DNA of 64,000 nt from Leptospira weilii serovar Ranarum str. ICFT (GTDB taxonomy: Bacteria; Spirochaetota; Leptospiria; Leptospirales; Leptospiraceae), in assembly GCF_000332415.1 (NCBI RefSeq), contig NZ_AOHC02000014.1:62001-126000 (forward strand). The letters run 5' to 3'. The position numbers and the translations under genes were made by a program. Position 1 is the stretch's first letter. Each line of letters opens with the position of its first letter. The notes under the pieces are model-generated. The model ran no database searches. It was not told the origin of the DNA and saw only the letters and a program-made list of their open reading frames with translations. Below are positions 34,182-61,091 of the stretch, piece by piece.

Positions 34182-34706
34182 TTGAACCGTTCGACCGGAA
34201 AATTTCTTTTCACGAAAAAAAAGAAATTTTTCCATCCGACTTTCCTAAACATTCGGAGAACCTGCCTCATCCTAGCTTTTTGGTTTTCCGTTTTTAACTC
34301 GCCCGCGTTTGCACAAGCCGAAAGTTCTAAAAAAACGGAACTCTATCGTTACAATAAACTTACGTTACAGAACCATCCGGTTCGAAATCCAAGATCGCTT
34401 CCGATCGAATTCGTTCCGGAGGGTTCCGATCTGATCTATTCCACGGAACTCAAATCCGAACGAGGTTATTTCGAGACGAGGGAATCCTTTCTTCTGTTTA
34501 CGCACGCTTTTAAAAAAAAGCAGATGGAAGTATATTACGATTCTATTTTTAAATCCCTCTACTGGAAGGTTTTGCAGGAAGAGATCACGGATACGAAAAC
34601 GGTGATCATGGTCGAAAGCCAAAATAAGAAGGTAGTGACGATTCAAATCGAAGCCGTGGACAACGGAAGTAAGATCAAACTTTTTTATAAAAATTCGGGA
34701 AGTTGA
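34182..34706 (+). CDS. Exported protein of unknown function
   Basis: 174 residues from a TTG at 34182, with a signal peptide: a basic TKKKKFF n-region, hydrophobic TCLILAFWFSVF, and an AFAQA cleavage site. The mature part, about 130 residues, is beta-rich and unrecognised (GSDLIYSTELKSERGYFETRE, KTVIMVESQNKKVVTIQIEAV). The open frame reaches back to 34077, but that would overlap the divergent dedA start; GTG codons at 34128 and 34158 are other options. No start has a good ribosome site. The downstream membrane protein gene overlaps or abuts its stop. Confidence 0.6.
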   Translation: MNRSTGKFLFTKKKKFFHPTFLNIRRTCLILAFWFSVFNSPAFAQAESSKKTELYRYNKLTLQNHPVRNPRSLPIEFVPEGSDLIYSTELKSERGYFETRESFLLFTHAFKKKQMEVYYDSIFKSLYWKVLQEEITDTKTVIMVESQNKKVVTIQIEAVDNGSKIKLFYKNSGS

Positions 34707-34711
34707 AAGTT

Positions 34712-35842
<1,131 letters not shown>

Positions 35843-35845
35843 ACA

Positions 35846-37111
<1,266 letters not shown>

Positions 37112-37116
37112 TAAGA

Positions 37117-37943
<827 letters not shown>

Positions 37944-38149
37944 ATCCTCGGTAGTCAGGCCCATGTTTCCAAAAAGGGGTACGGACGCAATCTCAATTTG
38001 TCTCATTGCGACGCCTTTTTCCAACTTTTTAAAGGAAAAATTTTGAACCTTAGAAAGAGGAAGAGCGAAAAAAGCTTTGGATCATTTTTCCTCTCGTTTA
38101 GAGTGACATAATCCCTTCTTACCAGTGTTACGGAGTCAAAGAAAAATTT

Positions 38150-41755
<3,606 letters not shown>

Positions 41756-41820
41756 TCGGAAATAGATAGTACAAAACGAGGAACCGAGATTTATGATTAA
41801 TCATCTCGGAAGAGATAGAT

Positions 41821-41858
41821 AAAAGCCTGAATGGGATTCTCCATTCAGGCTTTTTTAC
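41821..41858. terminator. Strong bidirectional rho-independent terminator
   Basis: The perfect stem AAAAGCCTGAATGG / CCATTCAGGCTTTT has a 6-base loop, with a T run on the plus strand and an A run before it that serves the minus strand. It ends nrdJ and probably also the minus-strand tautomerase-dehydrogenase unit. Confidence 0.9.
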
Positions 41859-41885
41859 TTTTTAACGTAAGTTTAATATAAGGTT

Positions 41886-42821
41886 CTATCCCGCAAGGAA
41901 CTCGGCTAACGTGAGTTCGGCGGCGTAACAAAGTTAGGTCTGCCCATCCCACGCCCCGTGTAGAAGTGCAAACCCTTCGCATACATATCCAACATCGGCA
42001 GTGCAATATCTGCAAAGTGTCCGCCGATACTGGAACAATAACCTTCAGGTTCCGTGGAACGAATTGCACATAAAAGGCCCTCCGCTGAAGCGCTCGCATC
42101 AACGGTGATGGGATATTTACCGGGACGTCTGCCAATCCGTTGTTTAGGTGCGCTCTCAATGGGATTCGCCCCTATCTTCTCGGCGATTTCCAATCGTATT
42201 TTGTTTGTATCAACATAGTCAACGGATCCCGCTCCAGCGGCCCTCGTATAGGAAGCCGCAAACAGTCCGATGGAACCGGCGCCGCCCATAATCAATACGT
42301 CGGCTCCGCCATTACGAGAAAGATGAGGCACAGTTAACTCGTAGCCGAAAGGGATATTATCGCTTAGACTTGCAACGTGCGAAGGATTGATCCCCGGTGG
42401 TAACCCGAATAGTGTCGCATTTGCATTTGGCACACGAATGTAGTCCGAAAAAAACCACCCCATTTGCCGCCGACGGACATACCGAACATCGCACCTTGAG
42501 GATAGGAAGCACAGGTATTCATCAATCCTCGTCTACATCTGTGGCATTGACCGCAAGAAAGATGCCAGCTAACAACGACTAACTGCCCGGGATAAAACTG
42601 CCTTACTCCTTCTCCGATCTCTACTATTTCACCGATACATTCGTGACCGATATCAAAAGGACCTTTAAAAGGAGTTTTGCCTTGGATAATCATTACATCC
42701 AAATCACAAGTCGACGACGCCACCGGACGAACGATTGCGTCTTCCGGATGTAGTAATTTAGGTTTTGGCATTTCACGCCAATCTAACTCTCCCGGTGAAA
42801 GTATGTGAGAACTCGGTTCAT
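41886..42821 (-). pseudogene. Zinc-dependent alcohol dehydrogenase, broken by frameshifts
   Basis: A medium-chain zinc alcohol dehydrogenase now in several frames. The original start is probably the ATG at 42821 (MNRVLTYFH), with AGAGGA upstream. A shift near 42791-42796 leads to LDWREMPKPKLLHPED and the zinc part: IGHECIGEIVEIGEGV and the four-Cys CGQCHRCRRGLMNTC. A second shift at the A run 42448-42454 (7 bases; 8 would restore the frame) leads to FSDYIRVPNANATLFGLPPG and the Rossmann GGAGSIGLFAASYTRAAGA. A third probable shift near 41905 leads to ELTLAEFLAG and a stop at 41886. The C-terminus is about 40 residues shorter than usual. Sequencing error at homopolymers cannot be excluded. Confidence 0.82.
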
Positions 42822-42849
42822 CGTGTTGGTTCCTCTTCTATTTTTAAGT

Positions 42850-43074
42850 CTATTCTGCCTTTTCGATCGATTTTTTCATCGCGTCCAGAGTGACTACCTT
42901 TCCGGACATTCCCCAACCGCCATCCGGAACCTCATTGATATGAACCCAAGTATATCTGCGGACGACGGGTTTTCCTTCCGCTTCGACAACCGCATCGGTA
43001 ACTTTCTGAATCATATCATTTTTCATCTCCGCTGACAAAGATCCGGCCGGTACAAAAATTTGAACAAGTGGCAT
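42850..43074 (-). CDS. 4-oxalocrotonate tautomerase-family protein
   Basis: 74 residues beginning MPLVQIFVPAGSLS, so the mature protein would expose the catalytic N-terminal Pro. VVRRYTWVHINEVPDGGWGMSGK fits the family's second beta-strand and Arg region. The family isomerises keto-enol or dehalogenates small acids. The ATG at 43074 has GGAG 7 bases upstream. It is the first gene of a minus-strand unit with the broken dehydrogenase and is divergent from tetR. Substrate unknown. Confidence 0.87.
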   Translation of the reverse strand: MPLVQIFVPAGSLSAEMKNDMIQKVTDAVVEAEGKPVVRRYTWVHINEVPDGGWGMSGKVVTLDAMKKSIEKAE

Positions 43075-43106
43075 AACAATCTCCTGAAATGTATCAATCA
43101 GGATGT

Positions 43107-43120
43107 ATGATGATCATCAT
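43107..43120. promoter_or_regulatory. Palindromic operator for the TetR regulator
   Basis: ATGATGATCATCAT is a perfect 14-bp palindrome that overlaps the -10 of the tautomerase promoter. A half-copy, GTATGATGAT, recurs at 43219-43228 just before the TATAAT upstream of tetR. This suits a TetR protein repressing both divergent units (inference). Confidence 0.6.
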
Positions 43121-43144
43121 AATTTTCAAGAAAATTTTATCCAA
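43116..43144 (-). promoter_or_regulatory. Promoter of the tautomerase-dehydrogenase unit
   Basis: Minus strand: TTGGAT at 43139-43144, a 17-base spacer, and TATGAT at 43116-43121. The operator palindrome covers most of the -10 and the bases just downstream. Confidence 0.6.
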
Positions 43145-43231
43145 TTGTAGATAAATCTAGGAGAATATGCCAAAAATCGGCCTTTTTTTACGGATTGCCG
43201 AACAACGTATAAATAAAAGTATGATGATTTG

Positions 43232-43237
43232 TATAAT
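43232..43237 (+). promoter_or_regulatory. -10 element upstream of tetR
   Basis: A perfect TATAAT 21 bases before the tetR ATG, with no good -35 hexamer. GTATGATGAT, half of the operator, lies directly upstream. The leader would be only about 14 bases, and no ribosome site is visible. Confidence 0.4.
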
Positions 43238-43257
43238 AATCTACCGTCGATGATGAA

Positions 43258-43854
43258 ATGCAAAAAATAGCTCGTACGAAACAAGAGATGATCACCGCTG
43301 CTCGTAAGCTGATCCAAGCAAAAGGTGTGGCCGCAACAGGGCTTATGGAAGTGGTTACAGTAGCGGAAACGTCGAGAGGTTCGATCTACCATCATTTTCC
43401 GGGCGGGAAAGACGAATTGATTTGTTTGGCAATTGATGAGGCCACTGTTCTTGCAGAAGCCAGCATCCTTCGTATTAGCAGAAAGGGGCGAAGTGTTTCC
43501 GAAGTGATCCGGAGGATTGCATCCGTTTTTCGAATGATACCGGAAAATTCCAAATGGCAGGTGGGTTGCCCTGTCGCAGCAACCGCTATCGAGGGACATT
43601 CCCAGTCGGAAGTAGTACGCGACGCAGTAGCCAATGCCTTCTCGCGTTGGAGCCAAGCAATCGAATTCACTTTATTGAATGCAGGTCTCGAACCTAATGA
43701 GGCGAAATTGGCGGGTGTGGGTATCCTAGCGGCGCTGGAAGGCGGTTTGATCATATCCCGCGGACTATCTTCTTCAGAACCTTATGACGCTCTTGTTGAT
43801 TTGATTGTCTCCGGAGTAACGGCAAAAGATCGGTCGAAAAATAAACAATCCTGA
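43258..43854 (+). CDS. TetR/AcrR-family transcriptional regulator
   Basis: 198 residues. The N-terminal helix-turn-helix is at about 8-50: TKQEMITAARKLIQAKGVAATGLMEVVTVAETSRGSIYHHFPGGKDEL, with the family's YHHF tetrad. The ligand-binding half resembles YxaF/LmrA-type members (GCPVAATAIEG, GGLIISRGLSSSEPYDALVDLI). It is divergent from the tautomerase gene, with an operator-like palindrome between. The regulator is intact although the dehydrogenase it presumably controls is broken. Confidence 0.9.
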   Translation: MQKIARTKQEMITAARKLIQAKGVAATGLMEVVTVAETSRGSIYHHFPGGKDELICLAIDEATVLAEASILRISRKGRSVSEVIRRIASVFRMIPENSKWQVGCPVAATAIEGHSQSEVVRDAVANAFSRWSQAIEFTLLNAGLEPNEAKLAGVGILAALEGGLIISRGLSSSEPYDALVDLIVSGVTAKDRSKNKQS

Positions 43855-44285
43855 AGACACCTCATTGTTATTAAACGATCATTCTTGAATATAATAAATT
43901 TATAATTATCCTTATATCAAATCCAACTTCCATTTTGTCGATAAGATAAAAAAGCATATGAATGACTCTCTAAACAACAGAGTGTCGCTAATTTTATATC
44001 CGAAAGGCCAATTCTCGTCGAGATCAAATACACTTTAGAGTTTGTCCCAAAACGTCTCGAGTTTTTTCGGCATCGCATTCATTTCCGCAATTTTCGTATG
44101 CTTTGGGACGAGCTCTTAATAAAAACTCGTAGTTTGATTTTAATTTTCCAAAAGTAGCCTTTATTCTTTTTTAAATTTTATTGGGATAAGACTTTAGTTC
44201 TTTATTATGAGTTTGTCCTAAAACCGTCCGATTTTATCGGAATGGCCGCAAATCTCTGCGATTGTTTTGAGTTTTGGGACAGGCT
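43855..44285. other. Intergenic region with two MITE-like copies
   Basis: About 430 AT-rich bases between tetR and the HNH gene. It contains the units at 44038-44115 and 44209-44287 described separately. Nothing else recognised. Confidence 0.6.
44038..44115 (+). repeat. MITE-like repeat, diverged copy 3
   Basis: Begins GAGTTTGTCCCAAAAC and ends TTTGGGACGAGCTC, so the ends form an inverted repeat. It is the same length as the other copies and has similar ends, but the middle has diverged. Confidence 0.55.
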
Positions 44286-44287
44286 CT
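44209..44287 (+). repeat. MITE-like 79-bp repeat, copy 2
   Basis: Begins GAGTTTGTCCTAAAAC and ends TTTTGGGACAGGCTC. It is nearly identical to the reverse complement of 18278-18355. Its right end touches the stop codon of the HNH gene (44286-44288). Confidence 0.75.
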
Positions 44288-44870
44288 ATATTTCACCATT
44301 TTCTTTTTCATAACGAATCAAAGCATTATGCCATCTTTTCATAGAATCGTCGAAAAACTCTATGGACTTATCTTGAATGTACGATTTATACCAGTCGATT
44401 AGACCATTCCAATTTTCGAGATTTCCTTTTTCCTTAACTGCAAACCCAATCTCATTCAATAGAAAATTAGATTTCAATAAATTATTCTTCATAGAAGTAG
44501 TCACTAAATTTTCATCAGAATCGGAGCCACCTTGCGCTATCGGAACGATATGATCGCAGGTAGGTATAAATTCCCAATAGGCAATATGGCATTCGGACAT
44601 TTTCCAATTTGTATGATACGGAAAGGATGTAGTCAAATTGAATGAAATTAATCTGAGAACATTCGGAAATACAAGCTGATCGCCTGTATAACGATCTATA
44701 AATCCATCCCGGATAAATAAACTCAGTTTTTCAAAGGTGGATAACTTTCTTTTATCATATGAAATAAATCTGTGCGGATAATGAATATCAATAATTTCTT
44801 TCGCGCCGAAAACGTCGTTTTTCATTAAAGAATCCGCAACGTCTATAATTGATTTTAAACCTTTATTCAT
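44286..44870 (-). CDS. HNH endonuclease-domain protein
   Basis: 194 residues. The nuclease motif is in the middle: CDHIVPIAQGGSDSDENLVTTSMKNNLLKSN (about 104-134) fits the D-H-x-x-P...N...H/N pattern of HNH enzymes, with Asn in the last position. The preceding RYTGDQLVFPNVLRLI segment is typical of HNH proteins, though the usual Cys pair is absent. The stop codon lies at the edge of a MITE-like copy, so the C-terminus may have been set by that insertion. Codon use is more AT-rich than in the neighbours, suggesting acquisition. Confidence 0.78.
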   Translation of the reverse strand: MNKGLKSIIDVADSLMKNDVFGAKEIIDIHYPHRFISYDKRKLSTFEKLSLFIRDGFIDRYTGDQLVFPNVLRLISFNLTTSFPYHTNWKMSECHIAYWEFIPTCDHIVPIAQGGSDSDENLVTTSMKNNLLKSNFLLNEIGFAVKEKGNLENWNGLIDWYKSYIQDKSIEFFDDSMKRWHNALIRYEKENGEI

Positions 44871-45276
44871 TAAAATACATGTTTCCTGTTATGAAGCCAA
44901 CTACATATCAATTTAAAAATGTTAAAGTTGATTTTAATGAAAATAAAATTCAAGAAAATTTTATCATTTAGAGGCTACTTTAAAATTTTAGAAGATATCT
45001 CTAAAGTTCTCAAACAAAACAAAACGCCTTCTTAGCAAGAAACTCACACAAAACTTAGAAATTACAGTTTTTAAGAGTTCATTATAAATATGGGAACTAC
45101 CGCAAAAATTCACTATTGAAAAAACGATTCAAAACTATAAAACAAACCGACGAGATTAATTCCCAGGAACTCATTCGTCAAAAGTCTGTGAGAAAATTTT
45201 CAACTGTAGAGCTATTACATCTTCTTTTTGAGAGTTTGTGAGAAATTTCTAATAAACATTTTTCTAAAGTCTCTAT
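44871..45276. other. AT-rich intergenic region, nothing recognised
   Basis: About 400 bases between the HNH gene and the gene fragment. GGAAAC before 44870 may be the HNH ribosome site. No gene, RNA or repeat end seen. Confidence 0.5.
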
Positions 45277-45489
45277 TTATTCCTTGAACCTGAATTTCAA
45301 ATCGGTTAACGGAGATTTTTTTAAATCCGTGACCGCATAATTCTCATTCATTTCTTTTTTGTAATCGAAGGTTTCGATCACTTTACCGGAATATAAACTA
45401 TGGATTCGAAAAACACCGTCATCAGGAGCGTAAACGTGACGGAATCTTTTTTCAACGAACGGAAATCTTACATTAAAAGCGCTTAAAAC
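45277..45489 (-). pseudogene. Fragment of a coding region, probably a C-terminal remnant
   Basis: A stop-free run of 70 codons starts directly after the gspN stop and in the same frame, and ends with TAA at 45277. The translation looks real (FPFVEKRFRHVYAPDD, GVFRIHSLYSGKVIETFDY, KSPLTDLKFRFKE), but there is no ATG, GTG or TTG near its start and no ribosome site. The parent family is not recognised. Either a deletion joined gspN to another gene's tail, or gspN once read through. Confidence 0.5.
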
Positions 45490-46404
45490 TTACGGACTGG
45501 CAGGCGTTCCGGTCAGTCCGGGAATTTTGACTTCCGGTTTATTAATCGTTCCCAAAACAGGAATACATTTGGCTCCGCTTTGTTTTTCCAAAAGAGTGAG
45601 CATATCGGCGATGTCCTGTCTTTCCAACGCGAAGTTGCGATCCAGTTCCAAGCAAATTCTAAGATTCAATTGAGAAAAGGACATGTTCTCAGATAGACGA
45701 ATGTTCCCCGTAATATCAAAACGAGCGATCGATGTGTCTAACGTAAAATCGTTGAAAATCAGATTCCCACCTTGAAGATTAATCTTTGTAAGAAACTTTT
45801 TAATCGTGATGTTTTTCAGCTCGCCTAAAAGAGGGATTTCAGGAAGTTCTTGAATCATACCCGAAGACGATCCGGCCGGGATTTCCAAATCCAAGTTGCC
45901 GTTCATTCTCGTTAGGCCCTGGTCTAAGTTATCGAATTTTCCCTGGCCTTCAAAGTTACGGATTTTTGCCAAAGGTCCGTTTTCCGTATCGATCTTTAAG
46001 GAAACCAGTTTAAACTTACCGTCGAACTTTTTCTTAATCAAACCGAACAGGGAAGTTTTTAGAACCGCCTCTTCCGTTTTGATTTTAAGATTGGAAGACG
46101 TAGTGATTTCGAGAGTATCCAAAGTAACGTTTCCTAAAAGCGAAATACTCATATCCCGGAAATTGACGATCGTTCCCGTTTTAGCGGAAGAAGAATTTAA
46201 AGAACTTCGAATGATTTCATCCAAAGGAAACAACCAAATCGTAAAAAGGAGAAAAGAAAATACTCCGGTTCCGATGAGGATTAATTTTTGTTTCAGGGTA
46301 AACCTAGGCGCAGCCTCTTCCTCTTCTTCTTGCAATTCAAGAGTTAAAAATTCTTCCTCTTCGCGAGTCAGCGCCGTCTCTTCCTGAAACTCTTTTTCTT
46401 TCAT
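45490..46404 (-). CDS. gspN: Type II secretion protein GspN-like
   Basis: 304 residues, last gene of the secretion operon. A very acidic N-terminus (EEEEFLTLELQEEEEEAA) precedes one transmembrane helix (about 39-60), then a periplasmic domain of beta-strand repeats typical of GspN/AsmA-like proteins (DMSISLLGNVTLDTLEITTSSNLKIKTEEAVLKT). The role in secretion is poorly defined. The start overlaps gspM by 4 bases. Confidence 0.8.
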   Translation of the reverse strand: MKEKEFQEETALTREEEEFLTLELQEEEEEAAPRFTLKQKLILIGTGVFSFLLFTIWLFPLDEIIRSSLNSSSAKTGTIVNFRDMSISLLGNVTLDTLEITTSSNLKIKTEEAVLKTSLFGLIKKKFDGKFKLVSLKIDTENGPLAKIRNFEGQGKFDNLDQGLTRMNGNLDLEIPAGSSSGMIQELPEIPLLGELKNITIKKFLTKINLQGGNLIFNDFTLDTSIARFDITGNIRLSENMSFSQLNLRICLELDRNFALERQDIADMLTLLEKQSGAKCIPVLGTINKPEVKIPGLTGTPASP

Positions 46405-46928
46405 CGTTTTACACCCGGCACGCGGCTATAGGTGGAGAGTTTCAGATTTACATCATAAACTTCTTTTCCTTGAAACGGCTTTTTAAAATTCAAATATTCC
46501 ACTCTGGCGTTAATCATTTTGTTCTTTTCTATATCATAGATCAGTCGAAAGACATTGTCCAAGGTCGCCGATCGAAAATTGATATCGATTGTAATCCGAT
46601 TGTATTTTTTCTCTTCGACCGAATTGAAATCCTTCATCGTCGAAATTTTTTCCTTCAACCCGTGTCGAACAATAATCTCGTCTAACTTCGCGTAGACGCC
46701 GCTTACATCGGTTTCGCCTCCGGAAGAATCCAAGGATCTGAAATCGTTGAATTCTTGGATAATCTTATCCAGTTTTACGGGCGCGGTTCTCGAATCCTGA
46801 ACACTTTCCGTCAGACTTTGGCGAAGAGTTACCACTTTGCGGATCGTCATAAATACGATCAGCAAAAGAATCGCCCCGATTCCTCCGAGTACGATGAGTC
46901 TTTCTCTGGGCTCTAATTTATCAAGCAT
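46401..46928 (-). CDS. gspM: Type II secretion protein GspM-like
   Basis: 175 residues. The short N-terminal cytoplasmic part LDKLEPRERLIVLGG is followed by a transmembrane helix (about 14-30), then a periplasmic ferredoxin-like domain with helical linker. Size, topology and position between gspL and gspN support the call; sequence identity to GspM is generally low. It joins GspL in the inner-membrane platform. Confidence 0.8.
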   Translation of the reverse strand: MLDKLEPRERLIVLGGIGAILLLIVFMTIRKVVTLRQSLTESVQDSRTAPVKLDKIIQEFNDFRSLDSSGGETDVSGVYAKLDEIIVRHGLKEKISTMKDFNSVEEKKYNRITIDINFRSATLDNVFRLIYDIEKNKMINARVEYLNFKKPFQGKEVYDVNLKLSTYSRVPGVKR

Positions 46929-46935
46929 GGCGGTC

Positions 46936-48565
<1,630 letters not shown>

Positions 48566-48567
48566 CT

Positions 48568-49827
<1,260 letters not shown>

Positions 49828-50443
49828 AACGGACCTCCTTTTTTCCGGAGTTTACGATCAGCTCGACTCGGATCAGTCTCGGAATCGCCTTTGTGAGTTT
49901 CGAATCCCACTCTTCTTCCCATTTCGTCCCGGTTCTGGAATACTTGAGTTGAAAACTTTTTACGTGGGTCAACAACGTATATTCCGTTCCGCCCGATTTC
50001 GGATAACGGTCCACCATTTCGTCCTCTCTTCGGATAAGAACGTTGTAATTGGAATCCTCGGGCATCGGTTTTAAGTAGAAAGAAACTTCACGAACCTCCG
50101 GCATGGAAGTCTCTTCCGAATTCGGATGTGTGGCGGCAAAATCCAAACGATCCTTACGATCCACTCCTCTTCCTTCGTTTTTACCGATAAAAATCAGTCT
50201 TCTCTGCGTTTGATGAAAGTACGTCATCGCGATCGTACTCCGGATATTCTCCATCGCAAGAAGAATGTCCCTTTTGGCCGCGCCTCCGGGAGAAGAGGAT
50301 TCCCTGGAAATTTTAAGAGCGGTATAATATGTCGAAAAAATTCCGGTAAAGATCACGCCCAAAATCATCACCACGATCGAAATTTCGATCAAAGTGAACC
50401 CGCTTCGTTTGGAATGTATGTTTCTCATCTTCATTCTAAACTC

Positions 50444-50989
50444 TTAATATTGTGCGGACTTGAACGTTTCCGCCGTATAAGATTCGGTTCCGCTCCCCGT
50501 CGGATATTTGATCGTAACCTTGATTCTAAAAACACGGATGATCCCCGCCGTGGCCGCTCCTTGGTTCGCTTGTCCCGACCTTCTCATAATCAATTTATTC
50601 ATTTCCGAATCTCGACCGCCCAGTAAATCTTCGGGTTTTTTACTGTCTTTTCCGGAGAGTTTCAGAAGATCCATGTCTTCTTCATTGATTATCGTTTCAA
50701 AACCGTAACCCGGATAACCCGGAATGTTCCCCGAGGTCTTATCGGATTGAAGCACGGATACCGAATCGATCTGAGCCATTTTGATTTTAGCGAGATGAAC
50801 CGCGTTTGAAATTACCGCCGCCATCCTTTGTTGTTTGATCCCGTTGGCAATGACCATATACGTGTACGTCATCGCAATTCCGGCTAACGCGAGTGCGATC
50901 GAAACCTCGATCAAATTGAAACCCTTTCGGATCGATCGGTTTTTCAAAATAAGGAATGAAAATTTACGGTTGTTGCTGTTCATTTTCAT
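50444..50989 (-). CDS. gspI: Type II secretion minor pseudopilin GspI
   Basis: 181 residues. Prepilin motif RKG-FNLIEVSIALALAGIAMTY at about 22-42 with Glu at +5. The rest is a small periplasmic domain ending in IRVFRIKVTIKYPTGSGTESYTAETF. GspI nucleates the tip complex. Its start overlaps the end of gspH by 26 bases. Confidence 0.83.
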   Translation of the reverse strand: MKMNSNNRKFSFLILKNRSIRKGFNLIEVSIALALAGIAMTYTYMVIANGIKQQRMAAVISNAVHLAKIKMAQIDSVSVLQSDKTSGNIPGYPGYGFETIINEEDMDLLKLSGKDSKKPEDLLGGRDSEMNKLIMRRSGQANQGAATAGIIRVFRIKVTIKYPTGSGTESYTAETFKSAQY

Positions 50990-51533
50990 CCTGTTCTTTC
51001 CAATTCTTATCCGTCGCCAAATTCGAAGAAGTATGAAACTGCTCGCCTTCCAAAACGGAAACCTTGCCGCCGTATCGATAAAGAATTAAGGTTCTGTAAA
51101 TGGAAGGATCGTTTCCTAAATGAACGCTATAATCCGCCGAGATTCCGAGATACGTATACGGAACTTTGACGATTCCTTTCGTATATCTAAAACCTCTAAT
51201 ATCGGTGATGTCTATAATTTCGGAAGTATAAGGAAGTTTTTGCGGTTTAAAAACCAGAATCTCTTTGAGTCCGCTTTCATCTCGAACCAATTTTTTGACC
51301 GTATATGTGTCGTTGTCTATATCCAACTCCAACACCATCGTGGTATTCGTTAAGATCGATTTTCTATAACAGAATTCGGCGGCTTGTTTGAGCGTCTGGG
51401 CCGCGTCGTCTCCGGAAGGAATGATGAAGTTTGCGGCTGTACTTGCAAGAATGCTAATTAACCCTGCGAGGATCGCAATCACTACGATCAACTCGATCAA
51501 AGTAAATCCTTTCCGGGTATTTCTAATTTTCAT
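50964..51533 (-). CDS. gspH: Type II secretion minor pseudopilin GspH
   Basis: 189 residues. Prepilin motif RKG-FTLIELIVVIAILAGLISIL at about 8-30 with Glu at +5, then a beta-sandwich region typical of GspH (MVLELDIDNDTYTVKKLVRD). It links the tip to the main GspG fibre. Confidence 0.85.
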   Translation of the reverse strand: MKIRNTRKGFTLIELIVVIAILAGLISILASTAANFIIPSGDDAAQTLKQAAEFCYRKSILTNTTMVLELDIDNDTYTVKKLVRDESGLKEILVFKPQKLPYTSEIIDITDIRGFRYTKGIVKVPYTYLGISADYSVHLGNDPSIYRTLILYRYGGKVSVLEGEQFHTSSNLATDKNWKEQDENEQQQP

Positions 51534-51554
51534 AACCGGAAAGGAAAGAAAGAG

Positions 51555-52031
51555 TTATTTTCTGCGGAAGTCGCTAGGGTATTCGTCTTCGTTGAGGATG
51601 TTAAAGTCGGCATTCTTACCTTCTCCACCTTCTTTTTTATCCTTACCCGTGGTCACGAGTTGAACGTCTCCGTTTGTGTCCCTTTTGAGTTTATACGCGG
51701 TTCCCCAAGGGTCGTTGATCGCCGCTTTTTTACTCAAGATGGGTTTCCAATCTTCGGGAACCTCTCCCGTTGTCGGCTTTTCCACCAAAGCTTCAAGGCC
51801 TTGTTCGTCGGAAGGATAAGTTCCGTAACGTTGTGCGTATCTTTCCAGATGCGATTGAAGTTCGTAGGCGTCTTTCTTCAATTTGAGCGCGGCGGTATCG
51901 TCGCTGATTTCACCGGGACTGAAGTTGGAATAAACGAGTGCGATCAGAGCGCCTAAGATGATCACAACAACGGCGAGTTCGATCAGCGTCAGACCCTTTC
52001 TGGGTTTTCTTTTTAATTTGGACAGATTCAA
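51555..52031 (-). CDS. gspG: Type II secretion major pseudopilin GspG
   Basis: 158 residues. Prepilin motif RKG-LTLIELAVVVIILGALIALV at about 13-33 with Glu at +5. The C-terminal domain has the GspG hallmarks QSHLERYAQRYGTYPSDEQGLEALVEKP and INDPWGTAYKL, which form the calcium-binding loop region. GspG is the main subunit of the piston-like pseudopilus. Confidence 0.95.
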   Translation of the reverse strand: MNLSKLKRKPRKGLTLIELAVVVIILGALIALVYSNFSPGEISDDTAALKLKKDAYELQSHLERYAQRYGTYPSDEQGLEALVEKPTTGEVPEDWKPILSKKAAINDPWGTAYKLKRDTNGDVQLVTTGKDKKEGGEGKNADFNILNEDEYPSDFRRK

Positions 52032-52052
52032 TTGAATTCTCCTTATTCTAAA

Positions 52053-53279
<1,227 letters not shown>

Positions 53280-53284
53280 GACGT

Positions 53285-54959
<1,675 letters not shown>

Positions 54960-54960
54960 G

Positions 54961-56748
<1,788 letters not shown>

Positions 56749-56752
56749 TTTT

Positions 56753-57655
<903 letters not shown>

Positions 57656-57722
57656 AGGAATCCGATCAGTAAATTTCTTTCAAAGAAATCGAAATGTTTC
57701 CGATTTCCATCCGATTACAATC

Positions 57723-59076
<1,354 letters not shown>

Positions 59077-59233
59077 TTCAGAGCAAAATTACAGGGGCTA
59101 AACGTATTTGAAACTAGTTTTTTTGAAAAAGGCCGGATAACTCGTTCAATTTTTAAACCAAAATCCGATTTTCTAACACAAAATTGCGATCTTCCGTAGT
59201 CCGCCGGTAAAAGAGCCGGAACCGTACTCTTAC

Positions 59234-61048
<1,815 letters not shown>

Positions 61049-61091
61049 ATTTAAGAATTCGGTGCTTGTTGGAAGTACCTGAACCACTATT

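Noticed and set aside
43121..43140. Short inverted repeat around ATTTTCAAGAAAAT, partly recurring near 44945
   Set aside because: A simple AT-rich sequence that is part of the promoter spacer; too short to count as a repeat.
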